DNA of 64,000 nt, from assembly GCF_958298935.1 (NCBI RefSeq), contig NC_084933.1:27366334-27430333 (forward strand). The letters run 5' to 3'. This DNA is from Phragmites australis. Its lineage: Eukaryota > Streptophyta > Magnoliopsida > Poales > Poaceae. The notes under the pieces were generated by a model, which saw only the letters and a program-made list of their open reading frames with translations, was not told the origin of the DNA and searched no databases. The position numbers and the translations under genes are program-made. Position 1 is the first letter of the stretch, and the number at the start of each line of letters is the position of its first letter. Shown here piece after piece: positions 12,356 to 23,343 of this stretch.

Positions 12356-13155
12356 TGTTGGTGTATATAATAAGGAGTCCCTTGTTATGAGGGCCCCATC
12401 GGTCAATACCAATTGATAGAAGATTTTTTTATAATCTAGGGTCCCATCACGCGACCAGTCTATATTTTCGCGACCAGGATCCTTACAACATAAGGGATTC
12501 CAGCGATCAGCACGAGATAGGTACACATCTAACCAGTCTATTCCCATTAAAAGTATTCCACTCAAGTGTTTTCTTTTCCTAGCCACTCCTCCTAGCGGAC
12601 AGATCGTGACCAACGCAGTGGTGCCATGCCTCGTCCTATAGGATTAAACTTTATGGGACGGGATTGCAGGCGTGTCATACTACTTCACAAGCTCGCGTGC
12701 GAGACCGGTGATGGGACGGGTCGCACCGGCGGACCAGAGTGACATAGGCATGGAGGTGTCCAGCGGATGGGATGGTCTTAGCTGCTTCATCAGAACAAAA
12801 AGGGGCATGTGCGCTACCCATTTTAAATAAACTAAGTGTGAGAGGTTTAGCTAAGGTATGAGTCAACAGAAAATACCACACTTGTAAGATCTCATTCTCT
12901 CTGGTATATAAAGAGAGGAGAACCTAGTTTGTAAAATGACGGAGAAGGAAGGATCAAGAAAACTCATGTGTAACCAGTTCACAAACACTGAGAACAAAAT
13001 ACACATGACGTAGGGATGTTATCCTTAGGGAGGTCTAAACCTGGATAATTACTGTGTTCCTGAGTTCATCACAAACACACGTACACCGCAAGCGTCGCTC
13101 ACACGCCTATCGACTGGTACATCTCAAAATCATTGTCAGGAAATAACCCTCGACA
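12356..13155 (+). mobile_element. LTR-retrotransposon LTR remnant (probably Ty3-gypsy type)
   Basis: Starts near TGTTGGTGTATATAATAAGG and ends near CCCTCGACA. Inside are a TATA-like box TATATAAAGAGAGG (12904-12917) and the block ACATGACGTAGGGATGTTATCC (13002-13023), which recalls the transcribed part of many grass gypsy LTRs (family from memory). No matching second LTR, primer-binding site or TSD was found, so this is a solo or fragmentary LTR with approximate ends. Confidence 0.5.
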
Positions 13156-13498
13156 TGTTGGGTGGATATAATCTATTTTTAAAACAATTGTAGTTATAAA
13201 GCACTATTAGCATAGAACCCGGCACAAAGGTTACATACGCTGACAAACATTACATGGAACATGGAGTTTAACGTCGCTGCGCGAAAGGACCTTAAACATA
13301 AAGAGACAACGATAACAAACGTTGGAATGTACGGTAAGCCTAAAAACTAACCTAATAGCGTGCCGCTGCTAATACTAACATGCCTTATGGAATGAAAAAA
13401 TACCGGGTTACAATAGATGCTCTTTACTGAGTGCACATAGGATATTTGCCATTTCGCAGGGCTTCGTGGCCCTACAACTTAGCGCGACGGACCCTTTC

Positions 13499-16192
13499 TC
13501 ACTTCCTTTCCCTCTCTGATTTTTGTTCTTCAGCCGTGGCACGCTCTTTGAAAGTCCTTGATATCGACTAGAGGGGGGTGAATAGTCGTTTCTGAAAATT
13601 AAAACTCAGCAGCGGATTAAATAGGGTCCAGAGACTCCGGGCAGTTCCGGATACTCCGAATACCGGATACTCCGAATACCGGATACTCCGAATACCGGAG
13701 TATCCGAATTGACTCGGATTATCCGGATTCTACAGAACCTTTGAAAACTAAGTAAGCTTAAGAGATTCTACTAGAGATTATGAGCTATCACAGTGACTAT
13801 AAGATGAATATATTCTACTGAACTATAGAGGCACAATTAAATACTCACAAGCAATAAATTTAAGGTAAATCCTCAAATAGCAATATGAATGAATAACTTG
13901 CAAGAATTTAAATACAGACAAGATTTAAATTCGAAGTTCGACCACCTCACAAAGAAGTGTCTACGTCTCCGTTGAGAAGCTCATAAAGAGCAGGGTCTCT
14001 TCCAACCCTATCCTCTCCCAAGCAACCACAAAGATCAAGCAAGGGCTCTTACTTAAATTGAGGGTAATACAAACTCCCCGTAGTACTCCACAGCGATTGG
14101 TGCTCTACGGGTGACCTTTTGCCGTCTAGAAGCACAAAGCTTCAAGAGAAAAGATTTCAATTTGCAGCTAGGCTAGAACTCAAATGCTCAAAGGGTTTCT
14201 ATTGCTCACTTGCTCAAAATCTCACTCCCCAAACTAAACTCTCAAAACTTTGCAAAGATTAAGCACTAGAGAGTTGGAAAGGCTAATGAATGCACTAGAG
14301 AGAGTAAATGAGCTGGTGGTTCAACAAGCATTCAATGGGAGGGGGTGAACAGATATTTATACTCATCACTCAAAAACTAGTCATTACTGTGCAAACCAGG
14401 CAGACTCGGAGTCTCTGGGTTGCACAGGAAACTGCGCACCTAACTTGTCACAACTAGCCGTTACACTAACCCGGAGTATCCGGGTTCACCCGGAGTCTCT
14501 GGGTAACACTTAGAGAAAAACCAGCTAGAACTCAAGTTCGGAGGATGCCCGGAAGATCCGGAAACATCAGACCTCGGAGACTCCGGACTAGCTCGGAGAC
14601 TCCGGATAAAAATCTTCGCTAAATGAGAGCTTGTCTCGGAGTCTCACTCGGAGACTCCGGGACTTCAACAGCATCCAGAGTATCTGAACAAACTCAGAGA
14701 CTCCGGGAATTAAAATTAAATCCTAATTGAGAGCTCTTCATGGAGACTCACTCGGAGTATTCGGGACAAATGAACTGTCCGGAGTATCCGGGCCATCCCA
14801 GAGACTCCGGGCACAGAAATAACGCTTAACCGAGAGCTCTTCACGGAGTCTCACTCGAAGACTCCGGAACACCTACCAAGTCCGGAGACTCCGGAACCAA
14901 ACAAAACAGCCCTTTGATCCCGGTGTTCGTGAGTGATGGTGTCAAAAAAAAAAAGGTTTTCATAAAGCACTTTGAGCACTGAGACAGTATCAAAACTACA
15001 AAAAGTAACCCTCTTAATAGTACGACATTCCTAAGACTCAAAACTCAAATTTAAAAACAGTTGGAATCTACGAGTCTCTTCATGTCACTTCTTCTTTCTT
15101 TTTGAGGGGCATTGGACATCTTCTATCCTTTTTCAACGGGACTAACACATGTTCATACACTTGATAAAATCATTAATCCCTTTAATCGTTTGTCATTAAT
15201 TATCCAAAACCCACAAGGGGCCTAGATGCACTTTCACTCTTTTGCTGTCTTCCTCATGAGTTGCTCCTCTTGACGCTTTAATCATAGTTCCTCCTATTAT
15301 TGATCGTACTTGTGGCATTCGTAGTTTACCTCCTCCACCGCATGCTCATGTTGACCCACTATTTTCAATGCTCATTTTGCTCCATGTCGAGCCGTTCAAT
15401 GAAGTCACAGATAGGTAGAGAAGACTGAACAAATAAAAAAAAGGAGATTAGTCAGACAGTGCATGAAATCATATGGAAAGTGCCATATGAGTGACCTATG
15501 TCGCTATACCAGTAGGTACTCGTATTGTACATGTCTATGCTTGTCTTACTGGTAGTTCACATACATGAAGAAGTAGGTCATTTGTGTATGAGATGTCTTG
15601 GGACTCGTGAAACGAGACATACGTACAACAAACTGGACAAGAAAGGCCTTCATCGGGCTGTGCTTCTCGGTCTATGGAAAAGGCCTGAACTGGGCTACAC
15701 TGTCCCACTGTTCAGCAATGGAGAAGCAGGCCAGCATCTCATCGTGCCAGTCCATGCCCACGTCACTAGCCTAACAACGCCATCGGTGCAAGGCATGCCC
15801 ATCATGAGCAAGACGTCCTCGAGTGTGGGCATCATCTCGCCGCACGGGAGGTGGAACGTGTATGTCTCGGGACACCACCTATAGACAAGGGCCGTGAGGA
15901 GCGCCTTGTCGTAGGTAAGCCACTTGGCCACCTTTGAGGTCCCCGGTAGCGCATCCACCTCCACCATCCGGTACAACGGAAGTAGGCCAGCAGCACGCAA
16001 CGAATAATGATAAAAATTGGTATGAAACGTTAAATGTAAAATAGACAAACCTCGAAATCTAGCGCTCGTCAATCCTCATGAGCTCATCCGGCATACGAGG
16101 TCGTAGTACCAGGAGCTCCTCAGCCTGCATCGTGGTGCAGTACCAACGATGCCTAACGTCGTCCTCAGGGTCAAGCAGCTCTAAGTGCGCCA
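13499..16192 (-). pseudogene. Plant mobile domain (aminotransferase-like, MAIN-like) gene, interrupted
   Basis: The first piece (16192-about 16065) reads MAHLELLDPEDDVRHRWYC, followed by a stretch rich in EELLVLRPR. After a likely intron, 16000-15695 reads LLPLYRMVEVDALPG, then KALLTALVYRWCPETYTFHLPCGEMMPTLEDV in sequence, then LLMMGMPCTDG. This is the plant mobile domain (PMD, PF10536) core, known from MAIN/MAIL proteins and from transposons. Downstream (15290-15242) lies a charged coiled-coil-like piece ending MRKTAKE. Removing the solo LTR and one TSD copy joins this in frame to RATAEEQKSERERK and a TGA stop at 13501-13499. The stretch 15690-15300 has stops and looks intron-like or decayed. 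The gene sits downstream of the MULE transposase remnant on the same strand, so it was probably element cargo. Its function is unknown. Confidence 0.75.
13549..15236 (-). mobile_element. Solo LTR, 1688 bp, TSD CTCTT
   Basis: The element begins TGAAAGTCCTTGAT and ends ATGCACTTTCA, giving TG...CA ends inside a 7-bp inverted repeat (TGAAAGT/ACTTTCA). The 5-bp direct repeat CTCTT flanks it at 13544-13548 and 15237-15241. Read on the minus strand it starts TGAAAGTGCATCTAGGCCCC, a motif widely seen in grass genomes, and ends with CTATTCACCCCCCTCTAGTC, the end motif shared with the antisense copia element at 2.1 kb. I therefore assign it to a SIRE-like copia family by inference. Its body is filled with short palindromes of the form CCGGAGACTCCGG. 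There is no internal domain and no second LTR, so it is a solo LTR. It sits inside the C-terminal coding part of the PMD gene. Confidence 0.85.
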
Positions 16193-16649
16193 TACCTATA
16201 TGTTCACAGGTTATTTATATTTGTGTATGCAAAACAAACACAGAGAAGAAGTATCGATCACTCTAAACCAGGTCTAAATTGGTCTTTATTTATGGAAACT
16301 GAACAAGTAATTGTCTAACATATAACATGACATAATAGATTGTTAAAATCGTACATAAATATGCGAACAAATCATAATCTAACACGTTACAACCTCGCAC
16401 ATAGTGATAATCTCAGTACTAAAACAGTAAAGTACAATGTTGTACATATGAATTCCATCCCTTAGTTGTAAACCTCTGCTAAATTTATAATCATAATGTT
16501 GTACCTAGCCCCATTTGTGCCGTAGAGAAGAGCCCACTTCTCATTCGGCTCATTCTCAATTCACTCGCTAAATGACCGGGTAGATGATTCAGTCATCCGC
16601 GTTATGCCAGCTTCATTGTACTTTGGCAGAGATTCAAGAGGTACTGGTT

Positions 16650-18200
16650 CATCCTCCGGCCCCCTTATGGGCCTCCCTCTGTGTTTGTTTTTTCATCAGC
16701 TCATTTAGTGTCTTACAAAGAGCATCAAACTTCCGCTACTAGTTCTAACCGCATAATAACTTGAACATGTTTATGAGGTTCTTGTTCTTAAAATGGTAAA
16801 AGAAGTTTGCACCTAAATACCTAATGCACCACATACTCTGCAGATCTGGCCACACATGTCCAATTAAGCCATCGATCGTTCCATTTTCTAGATCCATATT
16901 GCCTTGAGCATCCTGGAATACCAGTCATGTATAATGCACACGTTCACCCGACCACAAACAATTATCATCCTCACATGGTACAAGAATCAATACCAACTTC
17001 TACTATTCTTAACCTCCACAAATGCGGGTATGATCTGTCCTATGAGCTTGCCGGTAAGAAAAGTATGGTCGATGCACAAGATAGACCGACAATGCTTGAA
17101 AGCTTTGATATATGCCTCTATTTTGAAGAAACATCGCTTCAAGACGTATTTGTTAGGTTTGGAGAATAATGAGTACTTATCAATGTCGTAATACGTCTTC
17201 GGATTCCTTCAAGCAATTATCTGTAGTAAATATGGCAGATTCTCATATGATGTAGGTCCCGAACCTAATCTTGATTGCCTTTTATTCGTCCTCTATGCCT
17301 TGTTGTAGCTGATAGTGTATTTGTACTCATTCTCAATTTGACTGATTATGGACCTTGGTTCGTAGTTCAAGTTGTTCACGATCTAAGCGTACATCACATT
17401 GGTGACAAATGATGTTATATTCATGTGGTTGAGCTCAATTACGTCCATCATGCGAGTGTGCTCGACCATAATCGACACTTCCCAATAGTCAACCCACCCC
17501 CCTTGAAGTCGTGCACCCACCACGGGCAACCCTTATTCGCACAGTTGACATCATATTCCTTCTTGCTTGACTTGATAACATAAAACTATCGTCGAAACGA
17601 TGCCACCTATTGAGTTATAACATCCTTAATGCTTTAAGTGGTAGGATACCTAGCACCTTGAGTCAACTCATTCTGCGTGTACTCCCATACCACTCGATTC
17701 ACCTCATTCACCACAAGGTTGTTGAAGTTAGGATTGTCCTAGCCTCTAGGAACTGGAGTATCATCCTCATCATCCGAGATGTCATACTCAGAGCATTAAT
17801 TAGCCTCATGATTATCCCACTCCATCCGCTCAATTAGAGAATGGATTCATTCCCTCTCGTATGTCTCATCGGTAGGTTCATTCAAATAATTCGGTGAATG
17901 TGCACCATCCAGATTGATATCCTCCTCTTACTCTTCCTCAGCACCCTCCTCCTCCATGTACCCCCATCTTCATCTTCATAACTGCCTCCTTATTCTTTCA
18001 TTGCATAAGCAATATAGGAGATCAACCTCTGTTCATAATATCCTGCAATTACCTCTTCCACACTTTATCTTTCCAGAGCAAGAACACCTCCCAGTACACA
18101 CCTTCTCTGTAACGGTTGCCCACAATGTTACTTGTCATCTCTTAAATCTTGGGGTCTATTTTGAAATCCCGCATCAACCAGACATATAAGTGTCCGATAT
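16650..18200 (-). pseudogene. Mutator-like (MULE/MURA) transposase, degenerate
   Basis: Minus-strand translation gives successive MURA-type blocks in shifting frames. They are a GCPWWVHDFKGG-like piece (about 17540-17500), HMNITSFVTNVMYA and NYEPRSIISQIENEYKYTIS (about 17430-17320), the catalytic-region block FKHCRSILCIDHTFLTGK (about 17110-17050), VEVKNSRSWY plus HVRMIIV (about 17010-16970), VCIIHDWYSRMLKAI (about 16940-16900), and a tail resembling HVWPDLQ...LGANFFYHFKNKN (about 16860-16770). The order matches the MULE transposase from the MuDR N-terminal region through the DDE core. In-frame stops (for example after SWY and after KAIWI) and frameshifts make it non-functional. The N-terminal part (18200-17560) is poorly readable. 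The element's TIRs were not found. Confidence 0.75.
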
Positions 18201-19018
18201 TTTTATGTATAGATCTAGAGATGCCCTTACCTATTGACTGAAATACGGATAATGCTACCTATTTCGGACCATATAATATTTCATTGTTCCCATAAAAAAT
18301 CCCAAACTGTCACATATCTGACATACTTGGCAACCATCGGTAAAAACCCTAATATTGTTACAACAAAACATAAATAATTATGTAAAACTATATGTATAAT
18401 GAAAAATTCATTACAAATATAGCCTAACATATAATCTATACTGCAATAAAATATTCCCAACCCATACATCAAATACCTCTAAATCCTACATATACCATAT
18501 TAGTTATAACTACACTATATCTAAAACCTACATTTAATACCTAACATATATCTAAATACTAAATCTAATTGCTAAAGTATGCGTATAAATATGATCTAAT
18601 TGCTAAACTATATTAAACCTTAATTCTAAAACTAGATTTACATTCTAACCTACGTTTATTAACTATCTTAATAGATTTGTAAAAAATATTGTAGATCTAG
18701 TATCTAACCTATGCCAAAATCAAGAACTAGTGACTATCCTACTGGTTTTCTAATTAAATCAGAAAAAAAACATTTTTCCTCTGACAGAACTTCATCGCAC
18801 AGTTTTTCCCTCTTCTCTCCCCTTCCATCCTAACCTCTCCTCTCCTCTCGGCTCAGCGGGAAACAAATGAGGCGTGATGTCGATAGGGCTGGCCATGCCA
18901 GTTTAAATACCCACAAAGTCTCGCTCCCTTAATGGACGAGATCTTTTGGGAGGACCCATATGTTGGAGACGCCACGAAGGTCTTTTGGGAGGGCCCACAC
19001 GGTGGAGACGCCACGAAT
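18201..19018. other. Upstream flank of the decayed MULE, no gene
   Basis: 18201-18780 is AT-rich with no coding signal. 18781-18900 is pyrimidine-rich and could be the former 5' end of the MULE. A 39-bp near-duplicate follows and is listed separately. Confidence 0.35.
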
Positions 19019-19019
19019 G
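18942..19019. repeat. 39-bp tandem near-duplicate
   Basis: TCTTTTGGGAGGACCCATAT begins the first copy at 18942, and TCTTTTGGGAGGGCCCACAC begins the second at 18981. Both continue GGAGACGCCACGAA. The copies differ at several positions. The second copy ends at the TSD of the hAT element. Confidence 0.8.
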
Positions 19020-19026
19020 TCTCGGC

Positions 19027-19442
19027 TAAAGACGTCCAAATAGGCCGTGCCTACTGGGCCGGCCCGAGGCACGGCACTGTAGGCACGGCACGACGCCACG
19101 GGCCGTGCCTGGGCCAAGCGCGCGGCACGACGGGCCGGCATGGCACGGCCCGGTCAAGTCGGGCCGACACGGGTACGGCCCAGCCCGGGTCGGCACGGCC
19201 CGGCACTATTTTCTATTTTTTATTTATATTTTTAATTTTTTAGCTATTTTTTATATTTTTATCTATTTTCTATATATTTTTCTGTATTTTTATATTTTTT
19301 TATCTATTTCGGCTCGTCGGGCCGAAATCGTGCCCGGGCCGGCACGGCACGGCACGGTCACCGACGGGCCGTTACTGTAGATGGGCCGTGCCGAGTCGGG
19401 CCCGTGCCGGGCCGGCACTAACGGCCCATTTGGCCATGTTTA
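19027..19442. mobile_element. Non-autonomous hAT element, 416 bp, TSD GTCTCGGC
   Basis: The 8-bp direct repeat GTCTCGGC lies at 19019-19026 and 19443-19450. The left end starts TAAAGACGTCCAAATAGGCC and the inverted right end reads TAAACATGGCCAAATGGGCC. An 8-bp TSD and subterminal GGGCCGTGCC/GGCACGGC repeats are the hallmarks of the grass hAT group that includes nDart-like elements (family from memory). The GC-rich arms (19040-19205 and 19310-19430) flank an AT-rich core. There is no transposase. The first base T could also belong to the TSD, because both flanks continue with T. Confidence 0.9.
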
Positions 19443-19450
19443 GTCTCGGC

Positions 19451-20290
19451 TGTTCAGCGGGCTAGAATTTGATCTCATCCGATGAACAAGCGAGATCTTT
19501 TTCTCTTCGATTATTTAATTCGCTGATCGCTGGGCTATAAGATTTTGATCTTATTCTCGTCTGTTGAACGAGCTATGGTATGTTAGTTCTGCGATTTAAA
19601 AATAAAAAGAATCGAGCAAATACCGTGCCGCGTCTGCGCGTATGCGCGCGAGGCATCGCCAATGATGAGACGATGGGGGCAGCCCAAGGCAGGCCTGCGC
19701 CGATGGGCGGGGCTACAAAACCAATGTTGCGCCCGGGGTCACCTACTCAATTGACGGGCCAGACGTGGCATTAGACTCAACTCAACTCTAGACGCATGGC
19801 CATTCTGAGGTGATGGAAAATGGCATTTGGCGTGGGCTAGCTTTTGAGTAAAATCAAGGTTGCTCGGCCCGGCTCGTTGCTTCTAACGCAACATGATCGA
19901 CATCTCCAGTTCCCCACTACCTGCTTCAGATAATCAGATCAAACTGAGGCTCTGAGTTCGTAACGAAGCCAGCCTTACTCGAAATTCAATATTTTTTTCT
20001 CAAAGAACTCCGAATTCAGTCTCGTCAAAAGCACAAAATGTGTCATGAATCTAGCGACTCTACCACACGTTCTTCTATGCGTTGGCCAAAACTCCTTAAA
20101 TCGAGAATTCAGCACATGATTAGGTTGTTTTTCTGAGGCTTGTACATAACGATCAGATTTTGCATGAATTTTGCACAGGCAACACTTCGGGAAAAATTCA
20201 CGCGTTCCAACATGAACTGGCAAGATCAAACACGAATCTTGAAGCAAATGTAATCGCCAAAAAAGTTGCTATGGGCGGGGAAAAAATGGT
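19451..20290. other. Intergenic DNA, no gene
   Basis: 19451-19575 contains two related CTGTTCAGCGGG / TGTTGAACGAGC blocks similar to 12055-12160. The rest, including an open minus-strand frame at 20247-19975, shows no recognisable domain. Confidence 0.35.
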
Positions 20291-20299
20291 ACAGGACTG

Positions 20300-20930
20300 A
20301 AGCGGTATTTTTTTTCGACAACGGGAACGCTCCATTTTCATTATTTGCATAACGGAACATATTAGCTCTTACAAGAACTGAGAAACATATACAAGACAAG
20401 GTTCAAGCAAAAGGTCTAAAACCTGAGCAGACAAGTGAATGAGCAAAGTGACTAGAACACAACCAGCCACAAAGAACTAAAGCCTGAGCTGGAGCTAAAG
20501 AAAGTGCGCGCGAGAGAAGTTTAACAACATAAATTAAGAAAACGAATACACATCCCAGGTTCAGATCGATGATAGGGTAACCAACATAGGCGGACGAAGG
20601 AAAGAAAGAAGCAATAGAACTTCGCATTCATTCTTCATCATCCTCATCTTCAGTTGGAGGGACTCTAGGAAGCATCAACAATTGTCCAGGTGGAGGTCGT
20701 GTCCGACTTTGGCGCCTGATAGACAGCAGCTGGTTTACTGTCTCCAAAAGACCTTGAGCATCCGAAGTAGGTCGTCTTTACTCATTTCCTTTAAAGCTCT
20801 GCCTAGATTTTCAATAAAGAACACATATGAAAATGATGTTGGTAGAATCTCGAAGAAGATAATGTCGAAACATGCTCTATTCCGGGCCTTCCAAATAGAC
20901 TAACAGACATCTGCTAAACCAATTGTAACA
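20300..20930 (-). mobile_element. LINE (non-LTR retrotransposon) 3' fragment
   Basis: Read on the minus strand, the segment 20905-20650 translates in pieces to KARNRACFDIIF and GRALKEMSKDDLLRMLKVFW. This wording is like the C-terminal end of grass L1-type polyproteins (SIWKARNRACF...). It is followed by untranslated-looking DNA and a short A-tail (GTCGAAAAAAAATACC, plus-strand T-run 20310-20317). The 5' end is missing, as is usual for LINEs. The frame is broken. No TSD was identified. Confidence 0.55.
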
Positions 20931-21304
20931 AAAGATTTTTCAGTAGAAAAATTATCAGTAATCCATACCGAGATAAAGAATTTAGGATAATATAAGCACC
21001 AATGATAACTCAAGCCATTGGCAATTGCAGAGAGCCACAGTAAAGTGTATCAGGATACTTCATGGCTGTTGATTTTGAGACAGATGAATTAGGGTAATTG
21101 CTAAATTGATGCTACAGTATAAATCCGTTCCCCTAGAGTCGAATATTGTTACAGTAGACAATGAGTAATTAATGCAAAAAATATAGCATTAGACTTGTAT
21201 TACTATTAAAAAGTGATCATATATATTAATCGTTATTAATACAGTTTGGCAATGGGACAAGTGAATGAAGCGGTACTAGCGAAACGAAACTCAAATTCAC
21301 AGCT

Positions 21305-22504
21305 ATGCTGACCCTCCTCCCCCTTCGCTTGCCATTCCCGGTAGCCAACGCACTCCCGAACGCCACCTTCCTCCTCCCAAGGTTCACCAGGGTCCCCGTC
21401 CGCCGAACCCCGCCGCAAGCGAACATGAGCACCTCCTCCGGGCCCGATGCTGCCCCCGCCGCCGCGACCGTCGGCGAGGAATGCGGGAAGGACGTGCTAG
21501 TGCAGTACGTCGTGCTGCGGCGCGACCTAGCGGACGCGTGGCCGCTGGGGAGCGTGGTGGCGCAGGGGTGCCACGCTGCCGTGGCCGCCGTGTGGGCTCA
21601 CCGCGACCACCCGGACACCGCCGCCTACTGCGGGCCGGACAACCTCGACCGCATGCACAAGGCATGTTCGACGTTTTGCCTCACATGAAATCCAGCATCT
21701 TGGCTGCACATCTCCCTTGTGTCGTGTAAAACATTTGCCTTGCATCTTTGCATTGCCTTGCCAGTCACATGGGTCGTGCTGATCGATTAGTACACAAAAT
21801 CATTCATTCATTTCATCATATGAGGTAGCCATGGCGAGGCACACAGGCATCGTTTCACTACTAGTCTACTACATTAGTCTCATGATCCGCAACTGAAGAG
21901 GTCTCTATGATTTGTTAAGTTCTATTCCCATTGACATGACATATAATGTATTACCATGCCTCGTAACACCTCTTTACCTAGTATTAGTTGCCTGCATGAC
22001 TTTATGTCTGTATGCTTGCCATTCTATGCTTCTGTAATGGTGGTCCCCCCCGCCCCCCCCCCCCCCCCCCCTGTAAATGCACTCTTCTACTTAAGTGACA
22101 AGGCAGAACACCTGCCAATTTTCCTCGGAAGAAAAACGTTACGATGGTTGACCCATAGATAGTCTCCAAATAGAGATAGCCTGTTTAAAATTTCGACTCT
22201 CAGTATCATCTCTTTGATCCTACATCATTAAGATTTTATAACATCTTGGCTGTAATAGTGGGCAATGCACATTATCCTTTTCCTTCATCTTGTGCTGATT
22301 TGGAGCGTCTTTTGTACGTAGGTAACATTGGAGGTGAAAGGAGAGACACAGCTGAAGAACCTGGCTGAAAAGCTGGAAGCAGCCGGTGTCCAGCACAAGC
22401 TGTGGATAGAGCAGCCTGAGAACATCCCGACATGCATTGCCACAGCTCCCTGCCCAAAGTCGCAGGTTTCTTCATTCTTCAAGAAGCTCAAGCTTTGCAA
22501 ATGA
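21305..22504 (+). CDS. PTRHD1: PTRHD1-like peptidyl-tRNA hydrolase-fold protein (two exons)
   Basis: Exon 1 is 21305-21661 and exon 2 is 22322-22504 (stop TGA). The joined frame encodes 179 residues. The core runs from [20 protein letters not shown] through [12 protein letters not shown] and [21 protein letters not shown] to [20 protein letters not shown] and a final [11 protein letters not shown]. This matches PTRHD1, a small relative of archaeal/eukaryotic Pth2. Whether PTRHD1 proteins hydrolyse peptidyl-tRNA is unsettled. The first ATG gives about 40 extra residues rich in Leu, Pro, Arg and Ala that could be an organelle-targeting peptide. A second in-frame ATG at 21425 (MSTSSG) would give a 139-residue cytosolic form. 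The intron (21662-22321, 660 bp) begins GC and ends AG. It contains a long C-run (22045-22071). There are no breaks. Confidence 0.9.
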
Positions 22505-23343
22505 ACAAAGAACGTTTCTGTTTATTCCTCCATCTGGAACTGTCATTATAGAGGATCATCAAAACTTTAGAATTGCCCATGTACTGGGTGTGCCTGTTTC
22601 TTTATGTAAGCTGGATAAACTGATGAAGTATTTTCAGAGTGGTGACCATTTCTGTCTTGGTTTTTTAGGCCATTTTCTAATTAACATGGATTAAATCTTA
22701 TGTTTCAGCTAAGGAAGGGAACATATACATTAAGACATTTGCAATAAGTAGATTGAAAACCCATATGTCATGCACCAATTAGTTGGTATTTGGAACTGAA
22801 AGTGGTTGGTCAGATAGTAGTTATAAGGATAACTACTACTAACTATAAACAATTCTGCTCCGTTTACTGCTGTCTGCAATATAGATTACATGATCTTGAG
22901 CTTCACAGAGGGGGCGAGCTGCTTGGGGTAAACAGTTTCACCTGCAACAATACTATGTAACTTTTGCTTTACTGCGCTGTTGTCGTAGACATGCAAGTTT
23001 TGCCTGGCCAGGCGAGTAGAGAGTACTTCAACTTCAATTGTTATGGTCACTGAACATGTAGATAATACAACTGCTAGAAAAGCACTACCCTTACCTTAAG
23101 CATTAGTGCGGAAGTAACCTAAAAAACAACAAGAAGGGACACCCTTAGTTCTTATGTACATCGATCAATGCCCTATTGTAATATTACTATACACACTTCA
23201 TATATACCTCTTCAAAACATATACACCTGCAGTAGCAACACCAGCAGCTTAATCGGGCTACAGTACGAGCATATCATCTGAACAAACGAAGCAGCGAGCA
23301 AACAGGCTATAGGGAGGCATCACACATAGCTGGAGCACCCCTA
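22505..23343. other. 3' flanks of two convergent genes
   Basis: Holds the 3' UTR of the PTRHD1-like gene on the left and that of the PIRL gene on the right, which are transcribed toward each other. A candidate poly(A) signal GCAATAAGTAG lies at about 22739-22749. No further coding signal is seen. Confidence 0.5.
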
